From positions 2,480,001 to 2,544,000 of the forward strand of contig NZ_JBFDTP010000002.1 of assembly GCF_040719375.1 (NCBI RefSeq): a stretch of 64,000 nt of DNA, written 5' to 3'. Below, piece after piece: positions 23,756 through 33,023 of the stretch. Below the pieces are notes generated by a model. The model did no database searches and was not told the DNA's origin. It worked only from the letters and a program-made list of their open reading frames with translations. Numbering within the stretch: position 1 is the first letter of the stretch; every line of letters begins with the position of its first letter. Origin of the DNA: Clostridium sp. AN503 (GTDB taxonomy: Bacteria > Bacillota > Clostridia > Lachnospirales > Lachnospiraceae). The position numbers were made by a program, and so were the translations under genes.

Positions 23756-24964
23756 CTACGGGCTGACATAATTGCGCGGGTCTACATACCGCCCGCCGGT
23801 CCTGACGCCAAAATGCAGATGCGGTCCTGTGGAATATCCCGTTGAACCGACCTTTGCAATGGTCTGCCCCTGGCTCACCTCCTGCCCCTCCGAGACAAGG
23901 AGCTGAGAACAGTGCATATACACCGTATAAACTCCTCCGCCATGGCTGAGCATGATATAGTTCCCGGCCGAATAGCTGTATGTAGAAACCACCACCGTGC
24001 CCGAAGCTGCCGCTATGATGGCGGATCCGCTGCTGGCGCCGATGTCGATTCCCTGATGGTTGCTGGACGCTCCCTCCGTCGGTGAACTGCGTCCGCCGAA
24101 CCCTGAGGTGATCCTGCTGCTGGAAGGGCACGGCCATATAAAATTAATATTCCCAAGACTGACTGTTTTATACGATTTTCCTGCCGCCTCCGCCGCTTTC
24201 CTGGCCTCTTCCTCCTTGCGTTTGATCTCCGCCTCCAATTGCTGGATTCTTCCCTCCTGGGCCTTTAGATCCTTCTCATATTCACTGATCTGGCCCTGAG
24301 CTGCATCGATCTGGTTCTCAAAGTTTTTAAGCTCCCTGCTCTTCTGCGCCAGAAGGGTCTCCACAGACTGCTGCTTTGCCTCTGTCTGCTCCTGTAATCC
24401 CAAAAGCTCCGCATGTTCACTTTGAAGCAGCTGTTCATGAGCAGCAATGGTATCCTTTGTCGCCACATACTCATCCATCTTCTGCCTGTCGTACTCGGAG
24501 ATCTTCTGGATATATTCCGCACGGTTCATCAGCTGCACCATGTCATCCGCCTGGAGGAGCATGTCGATATAGCTGGTCTCCCCCCGCTCATACATATATT
24601 TGATGCGCAGCTTCATATCCTCGTACTGCTGATGTTCCACTGCTTTTGCCTCATCAAGCTGCTGGTTCGCCAGGTCAATGTCCGACTCCTTGGCAGCGAT
24701 CTGCCCCGCCAGCTGTTCCAGCTCCCCGTTTAACGCTTCTAAGTTCCCATCCAGCTGCTTTACATAGGCCGCCGCATCGCTCTTTAACCCCTCCAGGTTC
24801 TTTAAGGAGTCCTCGACTTTCTTTTTCTCCTGCTCCAGGGAGGAAACCTTCTTTTTTGCATCCTCCACATCCTGCTTCGTGGCGTATACCGGACTGATGC
24901 CCGCCACAGCCAGAAGAAGAGCCAGGACCGCCGAGGCCAGCTGTCTTTTCCTCTCTCGTCTCAT
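23756..24964 (-). CDS. M23 peptidase / murein hydrolase activator (EnvC/PcsB type)
   Basis: A 402-residue secreted protein: signal peptide (about 1-28), a long coiled coil (about 30-255) and a C-terminal LytM domain. The zinc ligands are present (NHQGIDIG and GPHLHFG), so unlike EnvC it may itself cut peptidoglycan. The coiled coil is the part that binds the FtsX extracellular loop in related systems. The genes for FtsX and FtsE lie immediately upstream on the same transcript, which fixes its role as the hydrolase controlled by FtsEX during cell division. Confidence 0.93.
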   Translation of the reverse strand: MRRERKRQLASAVLALLLAVAGISPVYATKQDVEDAKKKVSSLEQEKKKVEDSLKNLEGLKSDAAAYVKQLDGNLEALNGELEQLAGQIAAKESDIDLANQQLDEAKAVEHQQYEDMKLRIKYMYERGETSYIDMLLQADDMVQLMNRAEYIQKISEYDRQKMDEYVATKDTIAAHEQLLQSEHAELLGLQEQTEAKQQSVETLLAQKSRELKNFENQIDAAQGQISEYEKDLKAQEGRIQQLEAEIKRKEEEARKAAEAAGKSYKTVSLGNINFIWPCPSSSRITSGFGGRSSPTEGASSNHQGIDIGASSGSAIIAAASGTVVVSTYSYSAGNYIMLSHGGGVYTVYMHCSQLLVSEGQEVSQGQTIAKVGSTGYSTGPHLHFGVRTGGRYVDPRNYVSP

Positions 24965-24974
24965 CCAATATCAC

Positions 24975-25883
24975 CTATACCCTTAAATATTTGCGAATGG
25001 TAAAAAAGCTTCCGAAAAATCCGATCCCCACACCCAGCACCAGCGCCACTCCGATCATCATGGGATAGATTTCCCTGATCGGAATGAAATAAAACATATT
25101 GGAGAGTATGCGGAACCGTTCCATCAGATACACCACTGCCCGGGTATACAGCACATACATCCCCGCCAGCGGGACCGCCGCGCCGATCAGGCCGATCAGC
25201 ACGCCCTCCACAATAAACGGCGCCCGGATCATAAAATTGGTGGCTCCGATCAGACGCATGATCTGGCTCTCCTGCTTCCGGAATGCCGCCGCCACTGAGA
25301 TGGTGTTGTTGATAAGGAACACCGCCACTGCCAGCAGCACGCCGATGATCACCAGGGACAACAGCCCCACTACCTTATTGAAACTGGAAAATCCCGCCAC
25401 CGCCGAATTGGAATAATTCACCTGACGCACGCCGGGAATCCCCTGGAGATATTCCACAACCGCATCCTGGTCTGCAATATCATTCAGATAGATCTCATAG
25501 GAAGCCGAACCGGCAAGGGGATTGTCATCCGCAAAGCCTTCCGCAAGCTCCTCCCTGCCCGCAAAATATTCAGACTTGAAGGAATCCCACGCCTCCTCGG
25601 CGGAGACATAGTGCATCTCTTTGATCTCGCTGCGCTGACCGATCTCCTCACCCAGCGCCAGGATCGCATCTTCACCCAGATCCTCCGAAAACAACACGGT
25701 GATCCCCACAGTGCTCTCCACATTTTTCACCATATACTGTATATTCGCAATAATTGAGAAAAATAAACAAAATAAAAAAATACATGCAGAAATCGTGGCT
25801 ACCGAAGCCAGGGAAAACCAGATATTCCTGCATATATTTTTCACGCCCTGTTTCAGGCAGTATAAAAACGTACTAATTCTCAC
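24975..25883 (-). CDS. ftsX: Cell division ABC permease FtsX
   Basis: A 302-residue membrane protein with the FtsX layout: one helix near residue 25-45, a large extracellular domain (about 50-170), then three helices in the C-terminal part. The start at 25883 is a GTG that overlaps the end of ftsE, giving the usual MRISTFLYCLKQGVKNI N-terminus; the longer frame to 25910 is not supported. With FtsE it transmits ATP hydrolysis to the M23 hydrolase encoded next. Confidence 0.94.
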   Translation of the reverse strand: MRISTFLYCLKQGVKNICRNIWFSLASVATISACIFLFCLFFSIIANIQYMVKNVESTVGITVLFSEDLGEDAILALGEEIGQRSEIKEMHYVSAEEAWDSFKSEYFAGREELAEGFADDNPLAGSASYEIYLNDIADQDAVVEYLQGIPGVRQVNYSNSAVAGFSSFNKVVGLLSLVIIGVLLAVAVFLINNTISVAAAFRKQESQIMRLIGATNFMIRAPFIVEGVLIGLIGAAVPLAGMYVLYTRAVVYLMERFRILSNMFYFIPIREIYPMMIGVALVLGVGIGFFGSFFTIRKYLRV

Positions 25884-26559
25884 TGCTAAGTCCACCCTTC
25901 GTCTCGTCACTGATTAGCCTGCCCCGGTCAAGGGTGATCACCCGCCCTCCCATCTGGTCTACGATCTCCTGGCTGTGCGTAACCACCACGACTGTGGTTC
26001 CCCGCTTGTTGATCTGCGCCAGCAGCTTCATGATCTCGATCGCATTCTCATGGTCCAGATTGCCGGTCGGCTCATCGGCGAGCAGAACCTCAGGCCGGTT
26101 GATCAGCGCCCTGGCAATGGCAACGCGCTGCTGTTCCCCGCCGGAGAGCTGCTGCGGCAGCGACTTGTATTTGGCGGAAAGGCCTACCAGCTTAAGCATC
26201 TCAGGCACAGACTCCCGGATGCTCCTGGCGGACGCCCCGACCACACGTTGCGCAAATGCCACGTTCTCAAATACATTCCGGTCCCGAAGAAGCCGGAAGT
26301 CCTGAAATACGACTCCCAGCCTCCTGCGGTACTTGGGAATGTATCGCCGCGGCATCTTATTCAACTCCATATGATTCACAATGATCCGGCCGGAAGTGGG
26401 CTCCGCCTCCTTCAGCAGCAGGCGGATGAGCGTGGACTTACCCGAACCGCTCCGGCCCATGATAAATACAAACTCACCGTCCTCTATCTCGATACTGATA
26501 TCCTTGAGAGCCCTGTTCCCGGTCTCATATGCCTTACTGACATTTAAAATCTCTATCAT
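25873..26559 (-). CDS. ftsE: Cell division ATP-binding protein FtsE
   Basis: A 228-residue ABC ATPase. Walker A GRSGSGKST is at residues 35-43, the signature LSGGEQQR and Walker B VLLADEPTGNLD follow, and RLGVVFQDFRLL marks the Q-loop. The sequence is typical of FtsE and overlaps the ftsX start by 11 bp. FtsE drives FtsX to open or activate the peptidoglycan hydrolase at the septum. The gene begins one base after the end of the CdaR-like regulator gene, so the two may share a transcript. Confidence 0.96.
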   Translation of the reverse strand: MIEILNVSKAYETGNRALKDISIEIEDGEFVFIMGRSGSGKSTLIRLLLKEAEPTSGRIIVNHMELNKMPRRYIPKYRRRLGVVFQDFRLLRDRNVFENVAFAQRVVGASARSIRESVPEMLKLVGLSAKYKSLPQQLSGGEQQRVAIARALINRPEVLLADEPTGNLDHENAIEIMKLLAQINKRGTTVVVVTHSQEIVDQMGGRVITLDRGRLISDETKGGLSSEN

Positions 26560-26560
26560 C

Positions 26561-27649
26561 TTAGTAATCCAGGCTCTCCATGTATTTCATGTACTTTACA
26601 ACCATCAGCGCGATCTTGAAAGTGATGGCGTCCTCAAACACCCGCAGGTCCAGGCCGGTGCTCTTCTGCAGCTTGTCCAGACGGTACACCAGGGTATTCC
26701 TGTGGATATAGAGCTGTCTGGAGGTCTCCGATACATTTAAGCTGTTCTCGAAGAACTTGTTGATGGTGGTCAGGGTCTCCTCGTCAAACTCATCCGGGGA
26801 CTTGCCCTCAAAGATCTCCTTGATGAACATGCGGCACAGCGGCAGCGGCAGCTGGTAGATCAGACGTCCGATACCCAGATTGGAGTACGCCACCACGTTC
26901 TTTCCGCTGTAGAAGATCTTGCCGACATCCAGGGCCATCTTCGCTTCCTTGTAGGAGCGGGATACCTCCTTGATATCGCCGACCATGGTTCCGTATGATA
27001 CATGCACCTTGGTCATGGCCTCGGTGTTCAGCATATCCAGGATCATATTGGCAGTCTTCTCCAGATCCTCATAGGTCTCGCCCGGCTTCACTTCCTTCAC
27101 CAGGATGATATTCTTCTCATCCACAGCGGTGATAAAGTCCTTGGTCTTAGTCGCAAACAGGCTGCGGACAGTCTCTAATGCGTTCACATCCTTCTCGTGT
27201 TTGGTCTCGATCAGGAATACCACGCGCTTTACATTGGTCTCAATGTGCAGCTTCTTGGCGCGGTTGTAGATATCTACCAGCAGCAGGTTGTCCAGCAGCA
27301 GGTTCTTGATGAAGTTGTCCTTGTCAAAGCGCTCCTTGTAGGCTACTAACAGGTTCTGAACCTGGAATGCCGCCAGCTTGCCCACCATATATACATCGTC
27401 GCTCCCGCCCTTTGCAAGCAGGATATACTCCAGCTGATGCTCGTCAAACACCTTAAAAAACTGGTAGCCCTGGATCACCTGGCTGTCCGCCGGGGAATCC
27501 ACGAAAGACAGGATGGAGCTCTCATACTCCTCCGCGTCCGGGAAAGTGGACGCCAGTACCTTGCCCTCGGTATCGCAGATACACAGATCAATTCTGGTAA
27601 TGCCTTTTAATCCGTCAATGGTCGTCTGAAGAATCTGATTTGAAATCAT
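26561..27649 (-). CDS. CdaR/PucR-type helix-turn-helix regulator
   Basis: A 362-residue regulator. The N-terminal part (LCICDTEGKVLASTFPD) resembles the putative sugar diacid recognition domain, the middle is a GGDEF-like degenerate domain as in CdaR, and the C-terminus has the PucR-type HTH: NVSETSRQLYIHRNTLVYRLDKLQKSTGLDLR. Such proteins often activate sugar-acid catabolism. Nothing in the neighbourhood reveals its target, though kduI and the YhcH gene lie 5-6 kb away. Confidence 0.85.
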   Translation of the reverse strand: MISNQILQTTIDGLKGITRIDLCICDTEGKVLASTFPDAEEYESSILSFVDSPADSQVIQGYQFFKVFDEHQLEYILLAKGGSDDVYMVGKLAAFQVQNLLVAYKERFDKDNFIKNLLLDNLLLVDIYNRAKKLHIETNVKRVVFLIETKHEKDVNALETVRSLFATKTKDFITAVDEKNIILVKEVKPGETYEDLEKTANMILDMLNTEAMTKVHVSYGTMVGDIKEVSRSYKEAKMALDVGKIFYSGKNVVAYSNLGIGRLIYQLPLPLCRMFIKEIFEGKSPDEFDEETLTTINKFFENSLNVSETSRQLYIHRNTLVYRLDKLQKSTGLDLRVFEDAITFKIALMVVKYMKYMESLDY

Positions 27650-27747
27650 AGCACACGCTCCTTATCGTAATTTTGCCAACATATCTATCAATCATAGCTA
27701 ATACTGACAATTATAATTATCCTTATCTTATATCTTAATGCAAATTG

Positions 27748-27777
27748 CAAAAAAAAGCAAGCGAGTATATCACTCGC
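27748..27777 (-). terminator. Terminator of the sugar ABC ATPase gene
   Basis: Minus-strand GCGAGTGATATACTCGC (27777-27761) followed by TTGCTTTTTTTT. A smaller dyad CAACAAC/GTTGTTG lies at 27809-27831, between this site and the end of the gene. Confidence 0.75.
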
Positions 27778-27841
27778 CTGCCAAATTTAACATATTTTCC
27801 AAAAATTTCCAACAACTGTGCCCTGTTGTTGTACATGCATC

Positions 27842-28954
27842 CTAGTTGGTGATAACCTGCTCGGTCTCCTTGTCGAATACGTGGATCTTGCTTAAATCTA
27901 AAGCCAGCTTCACGGTATCGCCAGGTCTTGCCGTGGTACGCGGATTCACACGTGCGGTGCAGTTTGCTTCGTTGATATCGAAGTACAGGTAAACCTCTGC
28001 GCCCAGCAGCTCATATACACGGATGGTAGCTTCGATCACGCTCTTCGGAGATGCTGCAAGGAATGCTTCCTCGTCATGCAGATCCTCCGGACGGATACCC
28101 AGGGTAACAGCCTTGCCAATATAACCGCCGGCTTCCAGCGCCTTGCCCTTCTCACCCGGCAGAGCGATGGTATGTCCGTCAAAGGTCAGGGTAACGTCTG
28201 CGCCGTCCTTGCCTACGGTCGCATCAATCAGGTTCATCTGCGGAGCGCCGATAAATCCTGCAACGAACTTGTTCTGAGGATTGTCGTACAGTCTCTGCGG
28301 GGAATCCACCTGCTGGATCACGCCGTCCTTCATAACTACGATCCTGGTACCCAGCGTCATAGCCTCGGTCTGGTCATGGGTTACATAGATGATGGTTGCC
28401 TGCAGTCTCTGATGCAGCTTGGAGATCTCGATACGCATCTGGCCTCTCAGCTTGGCATCCAGGTTGGACAGCGGCTCATCCATCAGGAATACTTTCGGGT
28501 TACGAACGATAGCACGACCCATGGCAACACGCTGTCTCTGACCGCCGGATAAAGCCTTCGGCTTACGGTCCAGCAAATGGGACAGGTCAAGGATCCTTGC
28601 GGCCTCCTGGACCAGCTTGTCGATCTCTTCCTTCGGGGTCTTTCTCAGTTTCAGGCCGAATGCCATGTTGTCATATACAGTCATATGCGGATACAGAGCG
28701 TAGTTCTGGAATACCATTGCGATATCTCTGTCCTTCGGCTCCACATCGTTCACCAGTTTACCGTCGATATACAGCTCACCGGAAGAAATATCTTCCAGAC
28801 CTGCGATCATACGGAGAGTGGTGGACTTACCACATCCGGACGGGCCTACGAAGATAACGAATTCCTTATCCTCGATCTCCAGGTTAAAATCCTTTACTGC
28901 CACGAATCCGTTGGGATACGCCTTGGTTACATTCTTAAGTGATAAACTAGCCAT
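27842..28954 (-). CDS. Sugar ABC transporter ATPase (MsmK/UgpC type)
   Basis: A 370-residue ATPase with Walker A GPSGCGKST at 37-45, signature LSGGQRQR, Walker B VFLMDEPLSNLD, and a C-terminal TOBE/OB regulatory domain (about residues 240-370). This architecture is shared by the multitask ATPases that power several carbohydrate ABC importers. No permease or binding-protein genes adjoin, and it has its own terminator, which fits a shared ATPase serving several importers encoded elsewhere. CAGGAGG precedes the ATG. Confidence 0.93.
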   Translation of the reverse strand: MASLSLKNVTKAYPNGFVAVKDFNLEIEDKEFVIFVGPSGCGKSTTLRMIAGLEDISSGELYIDGKLVNDVEPKDRDIAMVFQNYALYPHMTVYDNMAFGLKLRKTPKEEIDKLVQEAARILDLSHLLDRKPKALSGGQRQRVAMGRAIVRNPKVFLMDEPLSNLDAKLRGQMRIEISKLHQRLQATIIYVTHDQTEAMTLGTRIVVMKDGVIQQVDSPQRLYDNPQNKFVAGFIGAPQMNLIDATVGKDGADVTLTFDGHTIALPGEKGKALEAGGYIGKAVTLGIRPEDLHDEEAFLAASPKSVIEATIRVYELLGAEVYLYFDINEANCTARVNPRTTARPGDTVKLALDLSKIHVFDKETEQVITN

Positions 28955-29121
28955 ACTTATTTTTCCTCCTGAAACAGCTCTTGTTGTTAGTCCTCATAGG
29001 TTTTTGTTACTGTAATCATGATACAATAGAAAGAAATTTTCTTCCATATGGCAATTGACCAAATTGTTTTTCTGCTTTTTGTAAAAATTGCTTAAGACCG
29101 GAAAAAAGTGCTTTATATTAC

Positions 29122-29149
29122 AAAAGCAGGCTGTTTCCAGCCTGCTTTT
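29122..29149. terminator. Terminator of the YitT gene
   Basis: AAAAGCAGGCTG (29122-29133) pairs with CAGCCTGCTTTT (29138-29149) around a four-base loop, directly behind the yitT stop codon. Confidence 0.75.
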
Positions 29150-29999
29150 ACTGTCTAAATTCGATAAATCCCTCGCCTAAAACCTCCCTGGCGTCGGTTA
29201 CGATCACAAAAGCTTGTGAATCATGCCCAACAACCAGCTCTTTTAATTGTACAATTTCTTTCTTTGACACGACGCAGAACAGAACATTCTTTTCCGCGCC
29301 TGAGTACATTCCCCTGGCATGCAGCCCGGTCACTCCCCGGTCTAGCTCCGCCATGACGGCGCGGGAGATCTCCTCGCTTTTTTCCGAGATGATAAATGCA
29401 ACCTTGGAGAATTTCAGGCCTTCGATGATCCCGTCCGACACCTTCGCCACCGCAAAAATGGCGATCAGCGCATACAGCGCATAGGTGACGCCAAAGATCC
29501 CGGCGCCCACCAAAACGATGACCGCATCCAGCACCTGCATGATCTGTGCGATACTGTAATGCCGGTATTTCCTCTGGATCAGCGCCGCCAGCATATCCGT
29601 GCCGCCTGTGGTAGCCTGGCAGACAAACACCAGCCCGGCCCCCACTCCGCTGATCAGGCCTCCAAACAGCGCAGTCAAAAACAGATCATCCATCAAAAAC
29701 GGGATCTCAGGGATCACATACAGAGAGAGGGAGAGAGTCACCGTTGCGATCAGGGTCCGCTTGATGAACCGCCAGCCCTTCAGCCGGATGGAAAACAAAA
29801 ACAACGGAATATTGAGCACTGTATTGGTCACCCAGAGCGCTACCCCGAACTGGTTCTTGAAAATGATAGCCAGGCCGGATACACCGCCGGTGACAAGCCC
29901 CACAGGGTCATAAATATTCTTGATCGCAAATCCCATGATGAACGACCCAAGGATGATCAGCACGTAATCACGGGTCTCAGACTTTCTGTTAAAATTCAT
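29148..29999 (-). CDS. YitT family membrane protein (DUF2179)
   Basis: A 283-residue protein with five to six membrane helices in the first 200 residues and a C-terminal soluble DUF2179 domain (about 205-283; KVAFIISEKSEEI, RGVTGLHARGMY). The function of the family is unknown. The start at 29999 is chosen from AAGGAGTAACC ahead of MNFNRKSE; the frame to 30083 would run into the methyltransferase gene. It lies 25 bp after that gene on the same strand. Confidence 0.9.
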   Translation of the reverse strand: MNFNRKSETRDYVLIILGSFIMGFAIKNIYDPVGLVTGGVSGLAIIFKNQFGVALWVTNTVLNIPLFLFSIRLKGWRFIKRTLIATVTLSLSLYVIPEIPFLMDDLFLTALFGGLISGVGAGLVFVCQATTGGTDMLAALIQRKYRHYSIAQIMQVLDAVIVLVGAGIFGVTYALYALIAIFAVAKVSDGIIEGLKFSKVAFIISEKSEEISRAVMAELDRGVTGLHARGMYSGAEKNVLFCVVSKKEIVQLKELVVGHDSQAFVIVTDAREVLGEGFIEFRQ

Positions 30000-30024
30000 G
30001 GTTACTCCTTTTTGCCGCGGACAA

Positions 30025-30609
30025 TCAGGATCTCTTCCTGGCGAGCACATGTAAAAGGCGGCTGCCGCTGTCCCGGTCCACATCCTCTGAGGTCCAGATC
30101 TTAAGGACCTCCAGGCGGCCCGTCTCCTTCAGCATACGCTCCAAATACTCCTGGGTATATTCACAGAAATAACGTCCGCTCCTAAACCCCTCAAAATCGC
30201 CTTCCAAAAACGACAGATACAGGATACCGCCCTGGCAGAGTGCGTCGATGACCCGCTTTAAGATGGCGTCAAGCTCCGCCTCCGGCACATGGATCAGCGC
30301 CTCGCTGCCCCAGATGCCGTCGAACACCTCGTCAAACTCCATCTGCTCATACTCCATGTTGAGCACTTCCAGACCGGTATGTATCTCTGCCAGCTTGCAC
30401 ATCTCCTCCGACGCGTCCAGAGGCGTCACATCATAACCCCTCTCGTAAAAGGCAAGGCTGTCCCTACCGGAGCCGCATCCCAGATCCAGGATAGTATCGC
30501 CCTCCTCCAGATAGTCAGAAAACTCCTGGCGAAGCTCCTCCGTGTCCTTATCCACCGTATCTTCAAAAATTTTCGATGCATACTTGTTATAGTATTCTAT
30601 CGTGTCCAA
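30025..30609 (-). CDS. Class I SAM-dependent methyltransferase
   Basis: A 194-residue methyltransferase with motif I ILDLGCGSGRDS, an acidic end of strand 2 (TPLDASEEM) and motif DGIWGSEALIHV. The substrate is unknown. The start is most likely the TTG at 30609, because AGGAGG is placed 6 bases ahead of it; the ATG at 30633 lies inside the preceding gene and has no such site. It begins 10 bp after cvfB. Confidence 0.86.
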   Translation of the reverse strand: MDTIEYYNKYASKIFEDTVDKDTEELRQEFSDYLEEGDTILDLGCGSGRDSLAFYERGYDVTPLDASEEMCKLAEIHTGLEVLNMEYEQMEFDEVFDGIWGSEALIHVPEAELDAILKRVIDALCQGGILYLSFLEGDFEGFRSGRYFCEYTQEYLERMLKETGRLEVLKIWTSEDVDRDSGSRLLHVLARKRS

Positions 30610-30619
30610 AACCGTCCTC

Positions 30620-31453
30620 CTATATCCTTTCAATCGTCTTTTCCGTGATCCGGATCTTATTTTCTTTTAAAAGCCGGCCTACTGCGCGCTTGAACGCGTT
30701 TTTGCTCAGCTTGAACTCCCGCATGATGGTCTCCGGCTTCGCCTTGTCGTTGAACGGGAGCACGCCGTCAAACTCATCGATGACCTTCAGCACCAGCTCC
30801 GCATCCGCATCCATCTGCACATATGCCTTCTGACGGGGGCTCAGATCCAGCTTGCCGTCCTCCCGGACCCGGACCACCCTGGCCTGCACAGTATCACCCG
30901 GAAGCAGCTCCCCGTACAGCTCCGCCTTCGGTATCATCCCGTAATAGCGGTTATCCACCGCCACAAACGCCCCCAGGTTCTCATTGATCTCGTAGACCGT
31001 TCCGGTCACCTGGTCGTCCTTTTTATAGGGCGAATCTGCGTTCATATAGGGATATACGTTCATGGTCGCCGCCAGCCGTCCGCTCTTGTCAATATAGAGC
31101 GCCACCAGGCACTGCTCGCCGGGACGCACCTTGTGATTCTGCTCTTTAAACGGCAGCAGCAGGTCTTTCTCCAGCCCCATATCCAGGAAAGCACCGATCT
31201 TTGCCACCTCTTTCACCGGCAGCACCGCCGCTTCCCCGACTTCCAGCTTCGGGCATCCCGCGGTGGCGATCAGCCGGTCCTCAGAATCCCTGTAGACAAA
31301 TACCCGGAGCTCATCCCCAGGCTTTGTCCCCTCCGGTACCTGCTTTTTCGGAAGCAGGACGGAGTGCTTATCATCCCCCGGTTCTCCCAAGTATACGCCA
31401 AAGTCTTTTTCTCGCTGGACGACCAGTGTCTGTGTTTTACCTAATTCTATCAT
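30620..31453 (-). CDS. cvfB: S1 RNA-binding domain protein CvfB
   Basis: A 277-residue RNA-binding protein. Tandem S1-like domains (about 1-60, 66-135 and 145-210) include GAFLDMGLEKDLLLPF and GAFVAVDNRYYGMIP, followed by a C-terminal winged helix (PFNDKAKPETIMREFKLSKNAFKRAVG). This matches the CvfB/YitL family, which affects post-transcriptional control of virulence factors in staphylococci. It is the middle gene of a co-directional group that continues with the methyltransferase and YitT. Confidence 0.92.
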   Translation of the reverse strand: MIELGKTQTLVVQREKDFGVYLGEPGDDKHSVLLPKKQVPEGTKPGDELRVFVYRDSEDRLIATAGCPKLEVGEAAVLPVKEVAKIGAFLDMGLEKDLLLPFKEQNHKVRPGEQCLVALYIDKSGRLAATMNVYPYMNADSPYKKDDQVTGTVYEINENLGAFVAVDNRYYGMIPKAELYGELLPGDTVQARVVRVREDGKLDLSPRQKAYVQMDADAELVLKVIDEFDGVLPFNDKAKPETIMREFKLSKNAFKRAVGRLLKENKIRITEKTIERI

Positions 31454-31534
31454 TCTTCTCTCTTTCTGGCCGCACCCTCACGACCGGTTCCTGCTATATT
31501 ATCACTATTACCACTATGTTTACTGCCCTGTACT

Positions 31535-32290
31535 TTACTTCTGCTGACCAGCGGCCTGCTCCATAACGGTCTGCTCGATCACCGCCCGCAGCCATACGAC
31601 CGCATACGGAGTGCCCTCCTCGTCGCAGAGCGCCACGGTAAAGCAATCCCCCTCCCGGCTGACCCGCGGATGCAGGATGTCGCCCTGGACCGCCGCTTTT
31701 TTATATTCTGCCCGGAGTTCGCGGATTTTAATACCTGCCGGCAGCGCTTCTCTTGCAATCTCCACATACTGCGCGTTGTTCACATGATGATTGGTATCAA
31801 TGTGGTGCCTCGCCACCGGGATCACCGGCGCCTCATCATATTGGGAAGGAAGCGCGATCCGTCTCGGCGCGTACTCCATCTCAAGTTTTTTGTCCCCTGC
31901 TGTCCCGTACCCCCGCACATCCTTCTCACCCACGCGCACCGGACGCCCGGCCTCCGTGTCAAAAAAGAACCAGACAGAATTCGCCTTAACCAGGTAATCC
32001 CCCTGCCTGTCCCGGATCGTAAAATTCCGGTATCCGTATATGCCCTTGAAATCATACGGCCATGTGCTGACGACGATCTCCTCTCCCAGCCTTGGATACC
32101 GCTCTATAACGATCTGCCAGGAAGACAGCCACCATGCCCGGTGGTTCTCATTGAGATAATCGATCCCCAGCTTCAAGTCCTCCGACTGGAATGTGGAACA
32201 GTCCTGCAGGTAATTGAGGATTCCTGTGACCGACAACTCCTGGTCCTCATCCACCTCGCTGTACCTTACCCGGCTGTTAAATGAATACAT
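31535..32290 (-). CDS. Acyl-ACP thioesterase
   Basis: A 251-residue double hot-dog thioesterase of the FatA-like family common in Clostridia. Visible are the N-terminal RVRYSEVDEDQELSVTGILNYLQD, WQIVIERYPR, and the second domain's DTNHHVNNAQYVEIA with the catalytic Asn/His region. It releases fatty acids from acyl carrier protein. It is followed by cvfB with an 81-bp gap. Upstream it has only AT-rich sequence and a terminator of the next gene. Confidence 0.92.
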   Translation of the reverse strand: MYSFNSRVRYSEVDEDQELSVTGILNYLQDCSTFQSEDLKLGIDYLNENHRAWWLSSWQIVIERYPRLGEEIVVSTWPYDFKGIYGYRNFTIRDRQGDYLVKANSVWFFFDTEAGRPVRVGEKDVRGYGTAGDKKLEMEYAPRRIALPSQYDEAPVIPVARHHIDTNHHVNNAQYVEIAREALPAGIKIRELRAEYKKAAVQGDILHPRVSREGDCFTVALCDEEGTPYAVVWLRAVIEQTVMEQAAGQQK

Positions 32291-32465
32291 GTTTCTTCCT
32301 TCTTTCTGCCTGTCCGTGCGGCATTTCCAAGCCGCCGGCCGGCACCATACATTTCATTATCTCATACAACAGGCGGTTTCTCAACTGTTTTTTCACGATT
32401 TTGCCGGGATTTTATCGGGATATTATCGGAATTTTGTCCTGGGAGCTTTGATTTTCATAAGAATT

Positions 32466-32506
32466 TAAAACAGGCCCCGGTTCCGCTTTCGCAGTCCCGA
32501 AGCCTG
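32466..32506 (-). terminator. Terminator of the kduI-yhcH transcript
   Basis: Minus-strand ACAGGCTTCGG (32506-32496) pairs with CCGGGGCCTGT (about 32480-32470), followed by TTTAAATTC. It closes the unit that starts at kduI. Confidence 0.6.
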
Positions 32507-32533
32507 TCTCTGCAATCTCGCCTTGCAGATCTA

Positions 32534-32998
32534 TTATTTCTCACAGATCTTTACAACAACCTTTTTCACCTCGCAGGGCTCTCCTGCCATGGCCTTCGGC
32601 TTGTGGCCGTCCCACGGGTTGAAGATCAAAAACTCTCCCGCTCCAGTCACAACCTGCAGTCCCGGGTTGCTGTTGTCGTAGAAAACCACATCCTTGTCCG
32701 GATTGTATGGCACCTTCACCGTGAGCGCGTCAACCGGCGCGTAGGTCAGGGTCTCCTTACCGGAGATCACATACTGGATATCGGTGTAGTTCTCATGTGC
32801 CTCGAACTTGGCTTCCTCCCACGGAATCGTGGTGTAGCTCATCACGTTCGCAAACACATTCTTCCCGTCGATCTCATACTTGCCGTTCTCTAAAGCAGCC
32901 AGATCATGGCTTTTCAGCCAATCCACTGCCTTTGCGTAGCGGCCCTCGACGCCCAGGGTACGGTAAAAATCCAGATTCTTTGCCTGATCAAAAATCAT
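32534..32998 (-). CDS. YhcH/YjgK/YiaL family protein
   Basis: A 154-residue cupin-like protein of the family that includes E. coli YhcH, YiaL and the Escherichia EbgC. Conserved features are YEIDGKNVFANVMSYTT, FEAHENYTDIQYVISGKE and GEFLIFNPWDGHKP, which carry the likely metal-binding His/Glu residues. Members act as sugar anomerases or epimerases in uronate and sialate pathways. It starts 25 bp after kduI, so a role in processing unsaturated uronates is likely. Confidence 0.9.
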   Translation of the reverse strand: MIFDQAKNLDFYRTLGVEGRYAKAVDWLKSHDLAALENGKYEIDGKNVFANVMSYTTIPWEEAKFEAHENYTDIQYVISGKETLTYAPVDALTVKVPYNPDKDVVFYDNSNPGLQVVTGAGEFLIFNPWDGHKPKAMAGEPCEVKKVVVKICEK

Positions 32999-33023
32999 AG
33001 TCCTGTCCTCCTTATTCCTGCGC

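Noticed and set aside
27809..27831. CAACAAC/GTTGTTG dyad as a second terminator
   Set aside because: Short, AT-poor stem without a T-run; the dyad at 27761-27777 is followed by eight T and explains termination.
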